Source: Ramlibacter alkalitolerans (GTDB taxonomy: Bacteria > Pseudomonadota > Gammaproteobacteria > Burkholderiales > Burkholderiaceae_C). From it: DNA of 64,000 bases. A program made the translations under genes and the position numbers. The stretch lies in the NCBI RefSeq assembly GCF_016722765.1, contig NZ_JAEQND010000006.1, positions 248,001 through 312,000 on the forward strand. Direction: 5' to 3'. Shown here one piece after another: positions 38,528 to 50,941 of the stretch. The stretch's first letter is position 1. Each line of letters begins with the position of its first letter. The notes beneath the pieces are model-generated. The model worked only from the letters and a program-made list of their open reading frames with translations. It ran no database searches and had not been told where the DNA came from.

Positions 38528-39697
38528 ATGCCCCCACTTTCCACCTCCTCCCAAGCGGCCCGCTGGGCCACGGCCGTCCTCGTCACCCTGGCGCTGGCCG
38601 GCTGCTCGCCCCCGCCGGCGGCGCCCGAGCCGGTGCGCTCGGTCAAGGTCATGACGGTCGGCGCCTCCGGCCTCACGCTGCAGCAGGAGTTCGCGGGCGA
38701 GGTGCGGCCCCGCGTGGAGGCGCGGCTGGGGTTCCGCGTGGCCGGCAAGATCGTGCAGCGGCAGGCCGAAGTCGGCCAGCACGTGAACGCCGGCGCGCTG
38801 CTGGCGCAGCTCGATCCGCAGGATTACCGCCTGGCCGCGGACGCCGCGCGGGCCCAGGTGGCCGCCGCCGCCACCAACCGCGACCTGGCCGCGGCCGACT
38901 ACAAGCGCTACGTCACGCTGCGCGAGCAGAACTTCATCAGCGGCGCCGAACTGGAGCGGCGCGAGACGGCGCTCAAGGCCGCGCAGGCGCAGTTCGAACA
39001 GGCCCAGGCGCAGCTCGCGGCGCAGGGCAACCAGGCGCGCTACACCACCCTGGTGGCGGACGTGTCCGGCGTCGTCACGGCCGTCGAAGCCGAGCCCGGC
39101 CAGGTGGTCGCCGCCGGCACGCCCGTGGTCCGCATCGCGGTGGACGGCCCGCGCGACGTGGTCTTCGCGGTGCCGGAGGACAAGCTCGCCGCCGTCCGTG
39201 CCGGGACCGCCGTGGTGGTGCGCGTGTGGGCGGGTAGCGAGACGCTGCAGGGCCGCGTGCGGGAAGTCGCCGCCAGCGCCGATCCGGTGACGCGCACGTA
39301 CGCCGTCAAGGTCCTGCTCGAAGGCGCGCAGCAGCCGCCCCTGGGCGCCACCGTGGCCGTGCTGCCGCAGTCGCCGGACCGCGACGGCGTCTCGGTGATC
39401 CGCATCCCGACCAGCGCCCTGCGCCAGGAAGGCCAGGGTAGCGCGGTCTGGGTCCTCGATCAGCCGACCATGACCGTGAAGTCGCAGGCCGTGCAGGTTG
39501 CGAGCGCCGACGGCAACGAGGCGGTGATCGCCTCCGGGCTCGCGCCGGGCATGCTGGTCGTCTCCGCCGGCGTGCACGTCCTGGCGCCGGGGCAGAAGGT
39601 CACCATCTGGCGCGACAAGGGCGCGGCCACCCGGATTGGGCATCCCGCCGTCGACGCGCCCGCTGCGGCGCCGACGCTGACCTCCGCCACCCGTTGA
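38528..39697 (+). CDS. RND efflux periplasmic adaptor (membrane fusion protein), lipoprotein
   Basis: A 389-residue adaptor. A lipobox (LALAGCS, Cys near residue 24) predicts inner-membrane lipid anchoring. The lipoyl/barrel-sandwich part RLGFRVAGKIVQRQAEVGQ is followed by LLAQLDPQDY, an alpha-hairpin rich in Ala and Gln (about 95-160), and a beta-barrel. It links the pump encoded next to an outer-membrane channel, whose gene is not in this window. The ATG at 38528 is chosen because the lipoprotein signal follows directly. The permease starts 7 bases after its stop. Confidence 0.93.
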   Translation: MPPLSTSSQAARWATAVLVTLALAGCSPPPAAPEPVRSVKVMTVGASGLTLQQEFAGEVRPRVEARLGFRVAGKIVQRQAEVGQHVNAGALLAQLDPQDYRLAADAARAQVAAAATNRDLAAADYKRYVTLREQNFISGAELERRETALKAAQAQFEQAQAQLAAQGNQARYTTLVADVSGVVTAVEAEPGQVVAAGTPVVRIAVDGPRDVVFAVPEDKLAAVRAGTAVVVRVWAGSETLQGRVREVAASADPVTRTYAVKVLLEGAQQPPLGATVAVLPQSPDRDGVSVIRIPTSALRQEGQGSAVWVLDQPTMTVKSQAVQVASADGNEAVIASGLAPGMLVVSAGVHVLAPGQKVTIWRDKGAATRIGHPAVDAPAAAPTLTSATR

Positions 39698-39704
39698 GGC
39701 CTGC

Positions 39705-42700
39705 ATGAGCGAGACACCGACCGGCGAGCGCTTCAACCTCTCGCGCTGGGCCCTGCAGCGCCCGGCGCTCACGCGCTACCTGATGATCGTGCTGATGGTG
39801 CTGGGCTTTGCCGCGTACTTCCAGCTCGGACAGGACGAGGATCCGCCCTTCACCTTCCGTGCCATGGTGCTGCGCGTGTTCTGGCCCGGCGCCACCGCGC
39901 AGCAGGTCGCCGAGCAGGTCACCGACAAGCTCGAGCGTACGCTGCAGGAGGTGCCGTACGCCGACATCATCCGCAGCTACTCCAAGCCCGGCGAGGCGCT
40001 CGTCATCCTGCAGATCAAGGACTCGTCGCCGCCCGGCGACGTGCCGCAGGTCTGGTATGCGGCGCGCAAGAAGATCGGCGACATGCGCGGCACGCTGCCG
40101 GCGGGCGTGGTCGGCCCCTTCTTCAACGACGAATTCGGCGACGTCTTCGGCGTGATCTACGCCCTGGAGGCGGACAGCGGCTACAGCTACGCCGAAGTGA
40201 AGGCCTTCGCCGACGACGCCCGCCAGCAGCTGCTGCGCGTGCCCGACGTGGCCAAGGTCGAACTGTTCGGCGTGCAGGACGAGAAGGTCTACGTCGAGAT
40301 CTCGCAGAAGCGCCTCGCGCAGCTGGGCCTGGACTTCAACCAGGTGCTGGCGCAGCTGGGGCAGCAGAACGCAGTGGAGTCGGCCGGCGCCGTGCAGACG
40401 CCGCAGGACGTGGTGCAGGTGCGCGTGGGCGGCCAGTTCCAGGGCGTGGCGCAGCTCGGTGCGATGCCGATCCGCGGCGCCTCGGGCAACCAGCTGGCCC
40501 TGGCGGACATCGCCGAAGTGAAGCGGGGCTACGTCGACCCGCCGCAGGTGAAGGTGCGCCACGGCGGCAAGGAGGTGATCGCGCTGGGCGTCTCCATGGC
40601 CCGCGGCGGCGACATCATCCGCCTGGGCCACTCCTTGCACACGGCCGTGGGCCGGATCGACGACCAGCTGCCGGCGGGCATCCGCCTGGTGCAGGTGCAG
40701 GACCAGCCGAAGGCGGTGTCGACCTCGGTCAACGAGTTCGTGCGCACGCTGGTGGAGGCGGTGGTGATCGTGCTCGGGGTGAGCTTCATCAGCCTCGGCC
40801 TGCACCGCCGCCCCGGCAGCGGGCTGCCGCTGTGGAAACGCTGGTATGTCGACATGCGGCCCGGCCTGGTGGTGGCGATCACGATCCCGCTGGTGATGGC
40901 GGTGACCTTCCTGGCGATGCACTACTGGGGCATCGGGCTGCACAAGATCTCGCTCGGCTCGCTGATCATCGCGCTGGGGCTGCTGGTGGACGACGCGATC
41001 ATCGCGGTGGAGATGATGGTGCGCAAGATCGAGGAGGGCTACGACAAGGTCCGCGCCGCCACCTTCGCCTACGAGGTGACGGCGATGCCGATGCTCACCG
41101 GCACGCTGATCACCGCCACCGGCTTCCTGCCGATCGGCATGGCGAAGTCCACCGTCGGCGAGTACACCTTCGCGATCTTCGCCGTGACGGTGATCGCGCT
41201 GGTCCTGAGCTGGCTCGTGTCGGTGTACTTCGTGCCCTATCTCGGCACGCTGCTGCTCAAGGCCAAGCCGGTGTCGGCGCAGCACCAGGAGCACTTCGAC
41301 ACGGCGTTCTACCGCCGCTTCCGCGCCACGGTGGACTGGTGCGTGGAACACCGCTGGATGACGCTGGGCGCCACGCTGCTCACCTTCGCGCTGGGCGTGG
41401 CCGGCATGGGCAAGGTGCAGCAGCAGTTCTTTCCCGATTCGAGCCGGCCGGAGATCCTGGTCGACCTGTGGTCGCCCGAGGGCACGGCCTTCGCCGCGAG
41501 CGAGGAAGTGGCGCGCCGCTTCGAGCAGCGGCTGCTGGCGATGCCCGACGTCGTGGACGTGGCCACCTGGGTCGGCTCGGGCGTGCCGCGCTTCTACCTG
41601 CCGCTGGACCAGGTCTTCCCGCAAAGCAACGTCTCGCAGCTGATCATCCAGCCGAAGGACCTGGCCACGCGCGAGTCGCTGCGGGTGCGGCTGCCGGCGC
41701 TGCTGGCGCAGGAATTCCCGGAGGTGCGGGCGCGCGTGAAGCTGCTGCCGAACGGGCCGCCGGTGCCTTATCCCGTGCAGTTCCGCGTGGTCGGCCCCGA
41801 GCCGCTGGCGCTGCGCGAACGCGCCGACCAGGTCAAGGCGGTGCTGCGCGAGAGCCCCAACACACGTGGCGTGAACGACAACTGGAACGAGGCCGTCAAG
41901 GTGATGCGGCTGGACGTGGACCAGGCCAAGGCCCGCGCCCTGGGCGTGAGCAGCCAGTCGATCGCGCAGGCGAGCCACACCGTCCTGAGCGGCACCACGA
42001 TCGGCCAGTTCCGCGAGGGCGACAAGCTGATCGACATCGTGCTGCGCCAGCCGCAGGAGGAACGCAACGCGATCAGCGACATAGCCAATGCCTACCTGCC
42101 GACCGCCTCGGGCAAGTCGATCCCGCTGACGCAGATCGCGAGGCCGGTGTTCGCCTGGGAGCCCGGGGTGATGTGGCGCGAAGGGCGGGATTACGCCATC
42201 ACGGTGCAGTCCGACGTCATCGAGGGGCAGCAGGGCGCTACGATCACCAACGAGCTGCTGCCGAAGCTGCGCAAGCTGGAGGCGGGCTGGCCGCAGGGCT
42301 ACGCGATCCAGGTGGCCGGCGCGGTGGAGGAAAGCGGCAAGGGCTCTTCCTCGATCGCCACCGGCGTGCCGGTCATGCTGTTCCTCACCTTCACGCTGCT
42401 GATGATCCAGTTGCAGAGCTTCAGCCGCGCGCTGCTGGTGTTCCTGACCGGCCCCCTGGGCATCGCCGGCGTGGCGGCGGCCCTGCTGCTGTCGAACCGG
42501 CCGTTCGGCTTCGTGGCGCTGCTGGGCGTGATCGCGCTCATGGGCATGATCCAGCGCAATTCCGTGATCCTGATCGACCAGATCGAGCAGGACCGGCGGC
42601 GCGGCGTGCCGGCCTGGGACGCGATCGTGGAAGCCGCGGTGCGGCGCCTGCGGCCCATCGTGCTGACTGCCGCGGCCGCGGTGCTGGCGATGATCCCGCT

Positions 42701-42869
42701 TTCGCGCTCGGTGTTCTGGGGCCCGATGGCGGTGGCGATCATGGGCGGGCTGGTCGTGGCAACGCTGCTGACGCTGCTGGCGCTGCCGGCGATGTACGCG
42801 GCCTGGTTCCGCGTGCGCCGCGATGACACGGCTGCGCCTGATGACCTCGCGGCTGTCGCCGCTCGATGA
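39705..42869 (+). CDS. RND-family efflux permease
   Basis: A 1054-residue proton-driven pump of the AcrB class with 12 helices and two large periplasmic loops. The N-terminal helix follows RWALQRPALTRYLMIV; the proton-relay region reads LGLLVDDAIIAVEMM in helix 4; PDSSRPEILVDL begins the second loop. The start lacks the FFIDRPIFA motif of classical AcrB, and the protein belongs to the wider branch annotated as drug/metal efflux. Substrates are unknown. The last codons and the TGA stop appear to come from the adjacent family C repeat. Confidence 0.94.
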   Translation: MSETPTGERFNLSRWALQRPALTRYLMIVLMVLGFAAYFQLGQDEDPPFTFRAMVLRVFWPGATAQQVAEQVTDKLERTLQEVPYADIIRSYSKPGEALVILQIKDSSPPGDVPQVWYAARKKIGDMRGTLPAGVVGPFFNDEFGDVFGVIYALEADSGYSYAEVKAFADDARQQLLRVPDVAKVELFGVQDEKVYVEISQKRLAQLGLDFNQVLAQLGQQNAVESAGAVQTPQDVVQVRVGGQFQGVAQLGAMPIRGASGNQLALADIAEVKRGYVDPPQVKVRHGGKEVIALGVSMARGGDIIRLGHSLHTAVGRIDDQLPAGIRLVQVQDQPKAVSTSVNEFVRTLVEAVVIVLGVSFISLGLHRRPGSGLPLWKRWYVDMRPGLVVAITIPLVMAVTFLAMHYWGIGLHKISLGSLIIALGLLVDDAIIAVEMMVRKIEEGYDKVRAATFAYEVTAMPMLTGTLITATGFLPIGMAKSTVGEYTFAIFAVTVIALVLSWLVSVYFVPYLGTLLLKAKPVSAQHQEHFDTAFYRRFRATVDWCVEHRWMTLGATLLTFALGVAGMGKVQQQFFPDSSRPEILVDLWSPEGTAFAASEEVARRFEQRLLAMPDVVDVATWVGSGVPRFYLPLDQVFPQSNVSQLIIQPKDLATRESLRVRLPALLAQEFPEVRARVKLLPNGPPVPYPVQFRVVGPEPLALRERADQVKAVLRESPNTRGVNDNWNEAVKVMRLDVDQAKARALGVSSQSIAQASHTVLSGTTIGQFREGDKLIDIVLRQPQEERNAISDIANAYLPTASGKSIPLTQIARPVFAWEPGVMWREGRDYAITVQSDVIEGQQGATITNELLPKLRKLEAGWPQGYAIQVAGAVEESGKGSSSIATGVPVMLFLTFTLLMIQLQSFSRALLVFLTGPLGIAGVAAALLLSNRPFGFVALLGVIALMGMIQRNSVILIDQIEQDRRRGVPAWDAIVEAAVRRLRPIVLTAAAAVLAMIPLSRSVFWGPMAVAIMGGLVVATLLTLLALPAMYAAWFRVRRDDTAAPDDLAAVAAR

Positions 42870-42962
42870 CCGCTGATCGCCGATGACGAGACTTCATTTT
42901 GTCATCGGCTGGGGCATCGCCCCGCCGGTCATGCCCGGCGAGAGCCGGGCAGTCATTTGTCA
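42839..42962. repeat. Repeat family C element overlapping the RND permease 3' end
   Basis: ATGACCTCGC ... GCTCGATGAC, then GCCGATGACGAG, GTCATCGGC, GCCGGTCATGCCCGGC and a final GTCATTTGTCAT: a chain of short GATGAC/GTCAT inverted motifs. It encodes the last residues and stop of the RND permease and ends shortly before tRNA-Leu. Confidence 0.6.
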
Positions 42963-43037
42963 TAAAATCTCCTGTTGACCGGATTCGAGCGGGCGGTCGG
43001 GTGTTTCCTGGCCGTCCGCTTTCCTTTCAGTGATCCT

Positions 43038-43124
43038 GCGCGGGTGGCGAAATTGGTAGACGCACCAGGTTTAGGTCCTGACGCCTTCACGGGCGTGTCG
43101 GTTCGAGTCCGACCCCGCGCACCA
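43038..43124 (+). tRNA. tRNA-Leu (anticodon TAG)
   Basis: An 87-base class II tRNA with encoded CCA. Acceptor GCGCGGG pairs with CCCGCGC, discriminator A, D-arm TGGCGAAATTGGTAGACGC, anticodon loop TTTAGGT giving TAG, long variable arm, GGTTCGAGTCC T-arm. It lies just before tig, a common place in this order. Confidence 0.96.
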
Positions 43125-43150
43125 CGCGTTTTTTCCAACCGAGACACATC

Positions 43151-44509
43151 ATGGCCGTGACCGTAGAAACCCTGGACAAGCTGGAACGCAAGATGACGCT
43201 GACGCTGCCCGTCAACGCGATCCAGTCGGAAGTCGACCAGCGCCTGAAGAAGCTGGCGCGCACCGTGAAGATGGACGGCTTCCGGCCCGGCAAGGTGCCG
43301 CTGTCCGTGGTGGCGCAGCGTTATGGCTACTCGGTGCACTACGAGGTCATGAACGACAAGGTGGGCGAGGCCTTCGCCGCCGCCGCCAACGAGGCCAAGC
43401 TGCGCGTGGCCGGCCAGCCGAAGATCACCGAGAAGGAAGGCGCGCCCGAGGGCGAACTGGCCTTCGACGCCGTGTTCGAGGTCTACCCCGAAGTCAAGAT
43501 CGGCGACCTGGCCGACGCGGACATCGAGCGCATCAGCTCCGACGTGACCGACGCGGCCATCGACCGCACCCTGGACATCCTGCGCAAGCAGCGCCGCACC
43601 TTCGCGCTGCGCCCGCAGGATTCCGGCGCCGAGGCCGGTGACCGCGTGACCGTGGACTTCGAAGGCAAGATCGACGGCGAGCCGTTCGAGGGCGGCAAGG
43701 CCGAGGCCTTCCAGTTCATGGTCGGCGAAGGCCAGATGCTCAAGGAGTTCGACGATGCCGTGCGCGGCATGAAGGCCGGCGAGAGCAAGACCTTCCCGCT
43801 CGCCTTCCCGGCGGACTATCACGGCAAGGACGTGGCGGGCAAGACGGCCGACTTCATGGTCACGGTCAAGAAGATCGAAGCGGCCAACCTGCCGGAAGTC
43901 GACGAAGCCTTCGCCAAGACGCTGGGCATCGCCGAGGGCACCGTGGAGGCGCTGCGCGCCGACATCCGCCGCAACCTCGAGCGCGAGGTGAAGTTCCGCC
44001 TGCTGGCCCGCAACAAGCAGGCCGCGATGGACGCGCTGATCGCCCGCTCCGAGCTGGACCTGCCGAATTCGATCGTCAAGAACGAGATCGACCGCCTGAT
44101 CGAGTCGCAGCGCAACGAACTCAAGCAGCGCGGCCTGAAGGACGCGGACAAGCTGCCGATCCCCGAGGACATCGTGCGCCCGCAGGCCGAGCGCCGCGTG
44201 CGCCTGGGCCTGGTGGTGGCCGAACTGGTGCGCGCCAACGGCCTGGAAGCCAAGCCGGAGCAGATCAAGCAGCACATCGAGGAGCTGTCGGCCAGCTACG
44301 AGCGCCCGGCGGATGTGGTGCGCTGGTACTACGGCGACAACCGCCGGCTGGCGGAAGTCGAGGCGATCGTGATCGAGAACAACGTCACGGATTTCATCCT
44401 CTCGAAGGCCAGGGTCAACGAGAAGAAGGTCGACTTCGACGAGCTGATGGGCCAGCAGACGCCGGCGATGGAAGCGCCGGAAGCGCCGCAGGTGCAGGAA
44501 GCGGCGTAA
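43151..44509 (+). CDS. tig: Trigger factor
   Basis: A 452-residue ribosome-bound chaperone and prolyl isomerase that meets nascent chains. The N-terminal ribosome-binding domain has the [16 protein letters not shown] signature (about residues 42-58). The FKBP-type domain covers about 155-240 ([20 protein letters not shown]). The C-terminal arm is helical. Length is typical. clpP, clpX and lon follow on the same strand, the standard protein-quality-control block. Confidence 0.97.
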   Translation: MAVTVETLDKLERKMTLTLPVNAIQSEVDQRLKKLARTVKMDGFRPGKVPLSVVAQRYGYSVHYEVMNDKVGEAFAAAANEAKLRVAGQPKITEKEGAPEGELAFDAVFEVYPEVKIGDLADADIERISSDVTDAAIDRTLDILRKQRRTFALRPQDSGAEAGDRVTVDFEGKIDGEPFEGGKAEAFQFMVGEGQMLKEFDDAVRGMKAGESKTFPLAFPADYHGKDVAGKTADFMVTVKKIEAANLPEVDEAFAKTLGIAEGTVEALRADIRRNLEREVKFRLLARNKQAAMDALIARSELDLPNSIVKNEIDRLIESQRNELKQRGLKDADKLPIPEDIVRPQAERRVRLGLVVAELVRANGLEAKPEQIKQHIEELSASYERPADVVRWYYGDNRRLAEVEAIVIENNVTDFILSKARVNEKKVDFDELMGQQTPAMEAPEAPQVQEAA

Positions 44510-44576
44510 GGGGCGCGCGCGCGCGTTTTCTCTCTCGGGCGCGTTTTCGCGTTTTCCGTCGCCCCCGCGCGTTTTC

Positions 44577-44665
44577 GTCACCCCCGCGCAGGCGGGGGCC
44601 CAGAGCGCGCGCAGCGCGAAACAGCCGGGAGCCCTCGGTTCCCGCCTCCGCGGGAATGACGGGGG
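44577..44665. repeat. Repeat family B element
   Basis: GTCACCCCCGCGCAGGCGGG mirrors CCCGCCTCCGCGGGAATGAC, around a GCGCGCAGCGCG core. It lies in the 272 bases between tig and clpP. Confidence 0.75.
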
Positions 44666-44781
44666 GCGCGGCGGGAATGTCGAGGGGCACCGGATGGGGC
44701 CTCGGGGGCTTGTCAAAGGCCTGCCAGGCCCCAACTCCATTCAGGCTAAAGTACAGCCAACCAACGGAGCCAATTTCCCCC

Positions 44782-45390
44782 ATGAGCGCACTTGACACCC
44801 AGGGCCTGGGCCTGATCCCCATGGTCATCGAGCAGTCCGGCCGCGGCGAGCGGTCGTACGACATCTATTCGCGCCTGCTGCGCGAGCGCGTGGTGTTCCT
44901 GGTGGGGCCGGTCAACGACCAGACTGCCAACCTCGTGGTCGCCCAGCTGCTGTTCCTGGAATCCGAGAACCCGGACAAGGACATCTCGCTGTACATCAAC
45001 TCGCCCGGCGGCAGCGTGAGTGCCGGCATGGCGATCTACGACACGATGAACTTCATCAAGCCGGCGGTGTCGACCCTGTGCACCGGCATGGCCGCCTCCA
45101 TGGGCGCCTTCCTGCTGGCGGCCGGCGAGAAGGGCAAGCGCTTCGCGCTGCCCAATTCGAAGATCATGATCCACCAGCCGCTGGGCGGCATGCAGGGCCA
45201 GGCGACGGACATCGAGATCCACGCCCGCGACATCCTCAAGACCAAGGCCACCCTGAACAAGATCCTGGCCGAGCGCACCGGCCAGCCGCTGGAGAAGATC
45301 GAGCGCGACACCGACCGTGACTATTTCCTCGAAGCGGACGAGGCGAAGAACTACGGCCTGGTCGACCAGGTGATCGCCAAGCGGCCGTAG
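44782..45390 (+). CDS. clpP: ATP-dependent Clp protease proteolytic subunit
   Basis: A 202-residue serine protease that forms the 14-mer barrel docked by ClpX or ClpA. Catalytic Ser in [14 protein letters not shown], His in MIHQPLGG, and Asp in the [11 protein letters not shown] region. The ATG at 44782 gives the family start [19 protein letters not shown]; the open frame further upstream crosses the repeat. The gene is followed by a compound inverted repeat and clpX. Confidence 0.97.
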   Translation: MSALDTQGLGLIPMVIEQSGRGERSYDIYSRLLRERVVFLVGPVNDQTANLVVAQLLFLESENPDKDISLYINSPGGSVSAGMAIYDTMNFIKPAVSTLCTGMAASMGAFLLAAGEKGKRFALPNSKIMIHQPLGGMQGQATDIEIHARDILKTKATLNKILAERTGQPLEKIERDTDRDYFLEADEAKNYGLVDQVIAKRP

Positions 45391-45430
45391 GCTCCGGACG
45401 GCCGGCGCCCGCAAGGGCGGCCGGCCACGG

Positions 45431-45516
45431 CCCAGGGGCCAGGGATCAGGGAAACACCGGAGAGCCGGTGAGCTGGGGTCTTACAACACCCCAGGCCCAG
45501 GATCCCTGGCCCCTGG
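45431..45516. repeat. Nested inverted repeat between clpP and clpX
   Basis: Outer arms CCCAGGGGCCAGGGATC (45431-45447) and GATCCCTGGCCCCTGG (45501-45516) enclose CACCGGAGAGCCGGTG and TGGGGTCTTACAACACCCCA. The outer pair could form a stem of about 16 bp. Only one copy is in the window. Confidence 0.75.
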
Positions 45517-45563
45517 TCCCTTTCTCGCTATCATCTCGTCAACTGTTACCGGACTGAAACCTC

Positions 45564-46828
<1,265 letters not shown>

Positions 46829-46829
<1 letters not shown>

Positions 46830-46957
46830 CGCGCAGCGTTGCTGCGCATGACGCTCGCTGCGCACCGCATGACGCCGGCGGCGCCGGCATGACGGAATGA
46901 CCCTGCGCGTTCCACGCCATTTCGTCGTGGAAGCGCAGCGAGGTCATTCCGTCATTG
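46829..46957. repeat. Repeat family C element
   Basis: GCGCAGCGTTGCTGCGC, GCATGACGCCGGCGGCGCCGGCATGAC, GGAATGACC and GAAGCGCAGCGAGGTCATTCC (each given in part) form a mosaic of inverted motifs between clpX and lon, shared with 21908-21987. Confidence 0.7.
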
Positions 46958-47060
46958 TTTTTTTGCCTACGATGCGACCCTGCGGCCCCCATGGCGGCGC
47001 TGCCGGGTTGAAAATGTCCCCATGCCGGCCATCTATGGCTGGTCACTATTGAGGATCACC

Positions 47061-49475
<2,415 letters not shown>

Positions 49476-49479
49476 GGTG

Positions 49480-49590
49480 CGGGAGCGCTGGGGTTCGGCG
49501 CTTTCGCGCGCTCACCGCCAGCCTACGCCCTGCGCTTCGCGCGCTCATGTAGGCTGGCGGTGGAGCGAAGCGCAACCCCAGCGTTGCGCC
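49480..49590. repeat. Repeat family A element
   Basis: GCGCTGGGG, CACCGCCAGCCTACG, then ATGTAGGCTGGCGGTGGAGCG and CAACCCCAGCG. It lies between lon and the tRNA cluster and may serve as the lon 3' structure. Confidence 0.8.
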
Positions 49591-49653
49591 CACCGCTCTT
49601 TTCAGCCTGCCGTCAGAGCCCCCGAAAATCTCCGCTATAATTTCGGCTTCGAC

Positions 49654-49729
49654 GCGGGAATAGCTCAGTTGGTAGAGCGCAACCTTGCCAAGGTTGAGGT
49701 CGCGAGTTCGAGCCTCGTTTCCCGCTCCA
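49654..49729 (+). tRNA. tRNA-Gly (anticodon GCC), copy 1
   Basis: A 76-base tRNA with encoded CCA. Acceptor GCGGGAA/TTCCCGC, anticodon loop TTGCCAA giving GCC, GAGTTCGAGCC T-arm. It is nearly identical to the copy at 49873-49948, differing in one acceptor base pair. Confidence 0.97.
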
Positions 49730-49737
49730 GATCCGTC

Positions 49738-49763
49738 AAAGGGACGCCAGCCGGCGTCCCTTT
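49738..49763 (+). terminator. Hairpin between tRNA-Gly and tRNA-Cys
   Basis: An 11-bp perfect stem (AAAGGGACGCC/GGCGTCCCTTT) with loop AGCC, ending in TTT then GCATCTG. It is an intrinsic terminator or a processing hairpin after the first tRNA-Gly. Confidence 0.7.
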
Positions 49764-49787
49764 GCATCTGATGTCCTCGTGACATGG

Positions 49788-49861
49788 GGCGCGTTAGCAA
49801 AGCGGTTATGCAGCGGATTGCAAATCCGTTTAGATCGGTTCGACTCCGGTACGCGCCTCCA
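49788..49861 (+). tRNA. tRNA-Cys (anticodon GCA)
   Basis: A 74-base tRNA with encoded CCA. Acceptor GGCGCGT/ACGCGCC, discriminator T (U73, as expected for Cys), anticodon loop TTGCAAA giving GCA. The only tRNA-Cys in the window. Confidence 0.96.
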
Positions 49862-49872
49862 AGAAAGTCGAT

Positions 49873-49948
49873 GCGGGAGTAGCTCAGTTGGTAGAGCGCA
49901 ACCTTGCCAAGGTTGAGGTCGCGAGTTCGAGCCTCGTCTCCCGCTCCA
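49873..49948 (+). tRNA. tRNA-Gly (anticodon GCC), copy 2
   Basis: A 76-base tRNA with encoded CCA. Acceptor GCGGGAG/CTCCCGC; otherwise the same as copy 1. The acceptor difference is a compensated pair (A-T to G-C), which suggests that both copies are functional. Confidence 0.97.
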
Positions 49949-49953
49949 TATTC

Positions 49954-49980
49954 AAGGGAAGCCTACGGGCTTCCCTTTTT
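49954..49980 (+). terminator. Intrinsic terminator between tRNA-Gly copy 2 and tRNA-Leu
   Basis: A 10-bp stem (AAGGGAAGCC/GGCTTCCCTT), loop TACG, then TTTT including a run of five T. A textbook terminator inside the tRNA cluster. Confidence 0.85.
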
Positions 49981-50003
49981 GCTTCTGTACAGTGGCCCCA
50001 TGT

Positions 50004-50093
50004 GCCTCGATGGTGAAATCGGTAGACACAGCGGACTTAAAATCCGCCGCCCTTGAACAAGGCGTGCCGGTTCGATTCCGGCTCGAGGCACCA
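50004..50093 (+). tRNA. tRNA-Leu (anticodon TAA)
   Basis: A 90-base class II tRNA with encoded CCA. Acceptor GCCTCGA/TCGAGGC, discriminator A, anticodon loop CTTAAAA giving TAA, long variable arm, GGTTCGATTCC T-arm. It lies after a terminator, so it needs its own promoter or read-through. Confidence 0.96.
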
Positions 50094-50167
50094 GACGCGG
50101 CCGGCCGGTCCGCGACCGCAGAACTAAACCTCGGCCGGGAAGGTCCACAATAGGGCCGGAGAGCACC

Positions 50168-50794
50168 ATGTCCCAATACGATGCCCCCTTCGAAATCCAC
50201 GTGCACGGCGACGTGCCGCTGCGCACGGGCGTGACGTACGCCCAGTTGCAGGAGGCGCTGAAACCCCTGTGGACCTATGCCGGCGCCAAGTCGCTGGCCG
50301 ACGGCGCCGAAAGCGCCTATGAAGAAGAGCCGGGCATCAAGTTCGACGCCCAGGAACGCCTGCTCACCATGTGCTGGACGGTCGCCGGCGACCTCGACTT
50401 CCGCCAGCAGCTCGACGAGATGTGCATGAGCCTCAACGAGCTCGCCGAGGAGGGCGCCGCCCTCGAGGTGACCTTCTACGACGCCGAGTTCGACGAGGAA
50501 GAGGCCGACCCGGAAGACGAGTCGCGCGACGACTTCCTCATGCTGTTCGTGGGCCCGACGCCGGCCGCGATCATGCAGGTGCAGCGCGACCTGCTGGTGC
50601 AGGACGTGGTGAACCTGATGGAGCGCCACTTCGAGCCGCCGGAGCTCGATGGCGTGGTCGGCGAGATCGACAAGCTGTTCTCGAAGCGCTTCGATGCGCT
50701 GGTGAGCTCGCTGGAACTCGGCAAGCCGCCGCGCGGCAGCGGGGGCGGGCCTTCGGGCCATGGCGGTGGCCGCCGGCCGCGGCACCTGCATTGA
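50168..50794 (+). CDS. Conserved acidic hypothetical protein
   Basis: A 208-residue soluble protein from an ATG at 50168. No signal or membrane segment. It has a strongly acidic middle (EFDEEEADPEDESRDDF, about residues 113-130) and a Gly/Arg/His-rich disordered tail (SGGGPSGHGGGRRPR). The segment between (LFVGPTPAAIMQVQRDLLVQ, VNLMERHFEPPELDGV) looks like a folded alpha/beta module. I do not recognise a characterised family. Similar proteins seem to occur next to MFS permeases in related genomes (from memory, unverified). Codon use fits the genome. Confidence 0.8.
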   Translation: MSQYDAPFEIHVHGDVPLRTGVTYAQLQEALKPLWTYAGAKSLADGAESAYEEEPGIKFDAQERLLTMCWTVAGDLDFRQQLDEMCMSLNELAEEGAALEVTFYDAEFDEEEADPEDESRDDFLMLFVGPTPAAIMQVQRDLLVQDVVNLMERHFEPPELDGVVGEIDKLFSKRFDALVSSLELGKPPRGSGGGPSGHGGGRRPRHLH

Positions 50795-50941
50795 TCGTCC
50801 GATGACGAACGACGCCCCGCGCTTCGCGCGGAGCATGACCTCGCTGGCGCCTCGATGACAGAATGACCGGCTGATCCCGTCATTCATCATTGCAGGCGCG
50901 AAGCGCCGCAGTCATCAGCGGAGCGCAGCGAGCGTGTCATT
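50795..50941. repeat. Repeat family C element
   Basis: Holds GCGCTTCGCGCG, GCATGACCTCGC, CGATGACAGAATGACC, CCCGTCATTCATCATTG, GGCGCGAAGCGCC and GCGGAGCGCAGCGAGCGTGTCAT. It is a mosaic of the same motifs as 42839-42962 and 46829-46957. Its right end overlaps the proposed start of the MFS gene. Confidence 0.65.

Noticed and set aside
39600-41978. 792-residue open frame on the minus strand
   Set aside because: Antisense to the RND adaptor and permease; no motif and no ribosome site.
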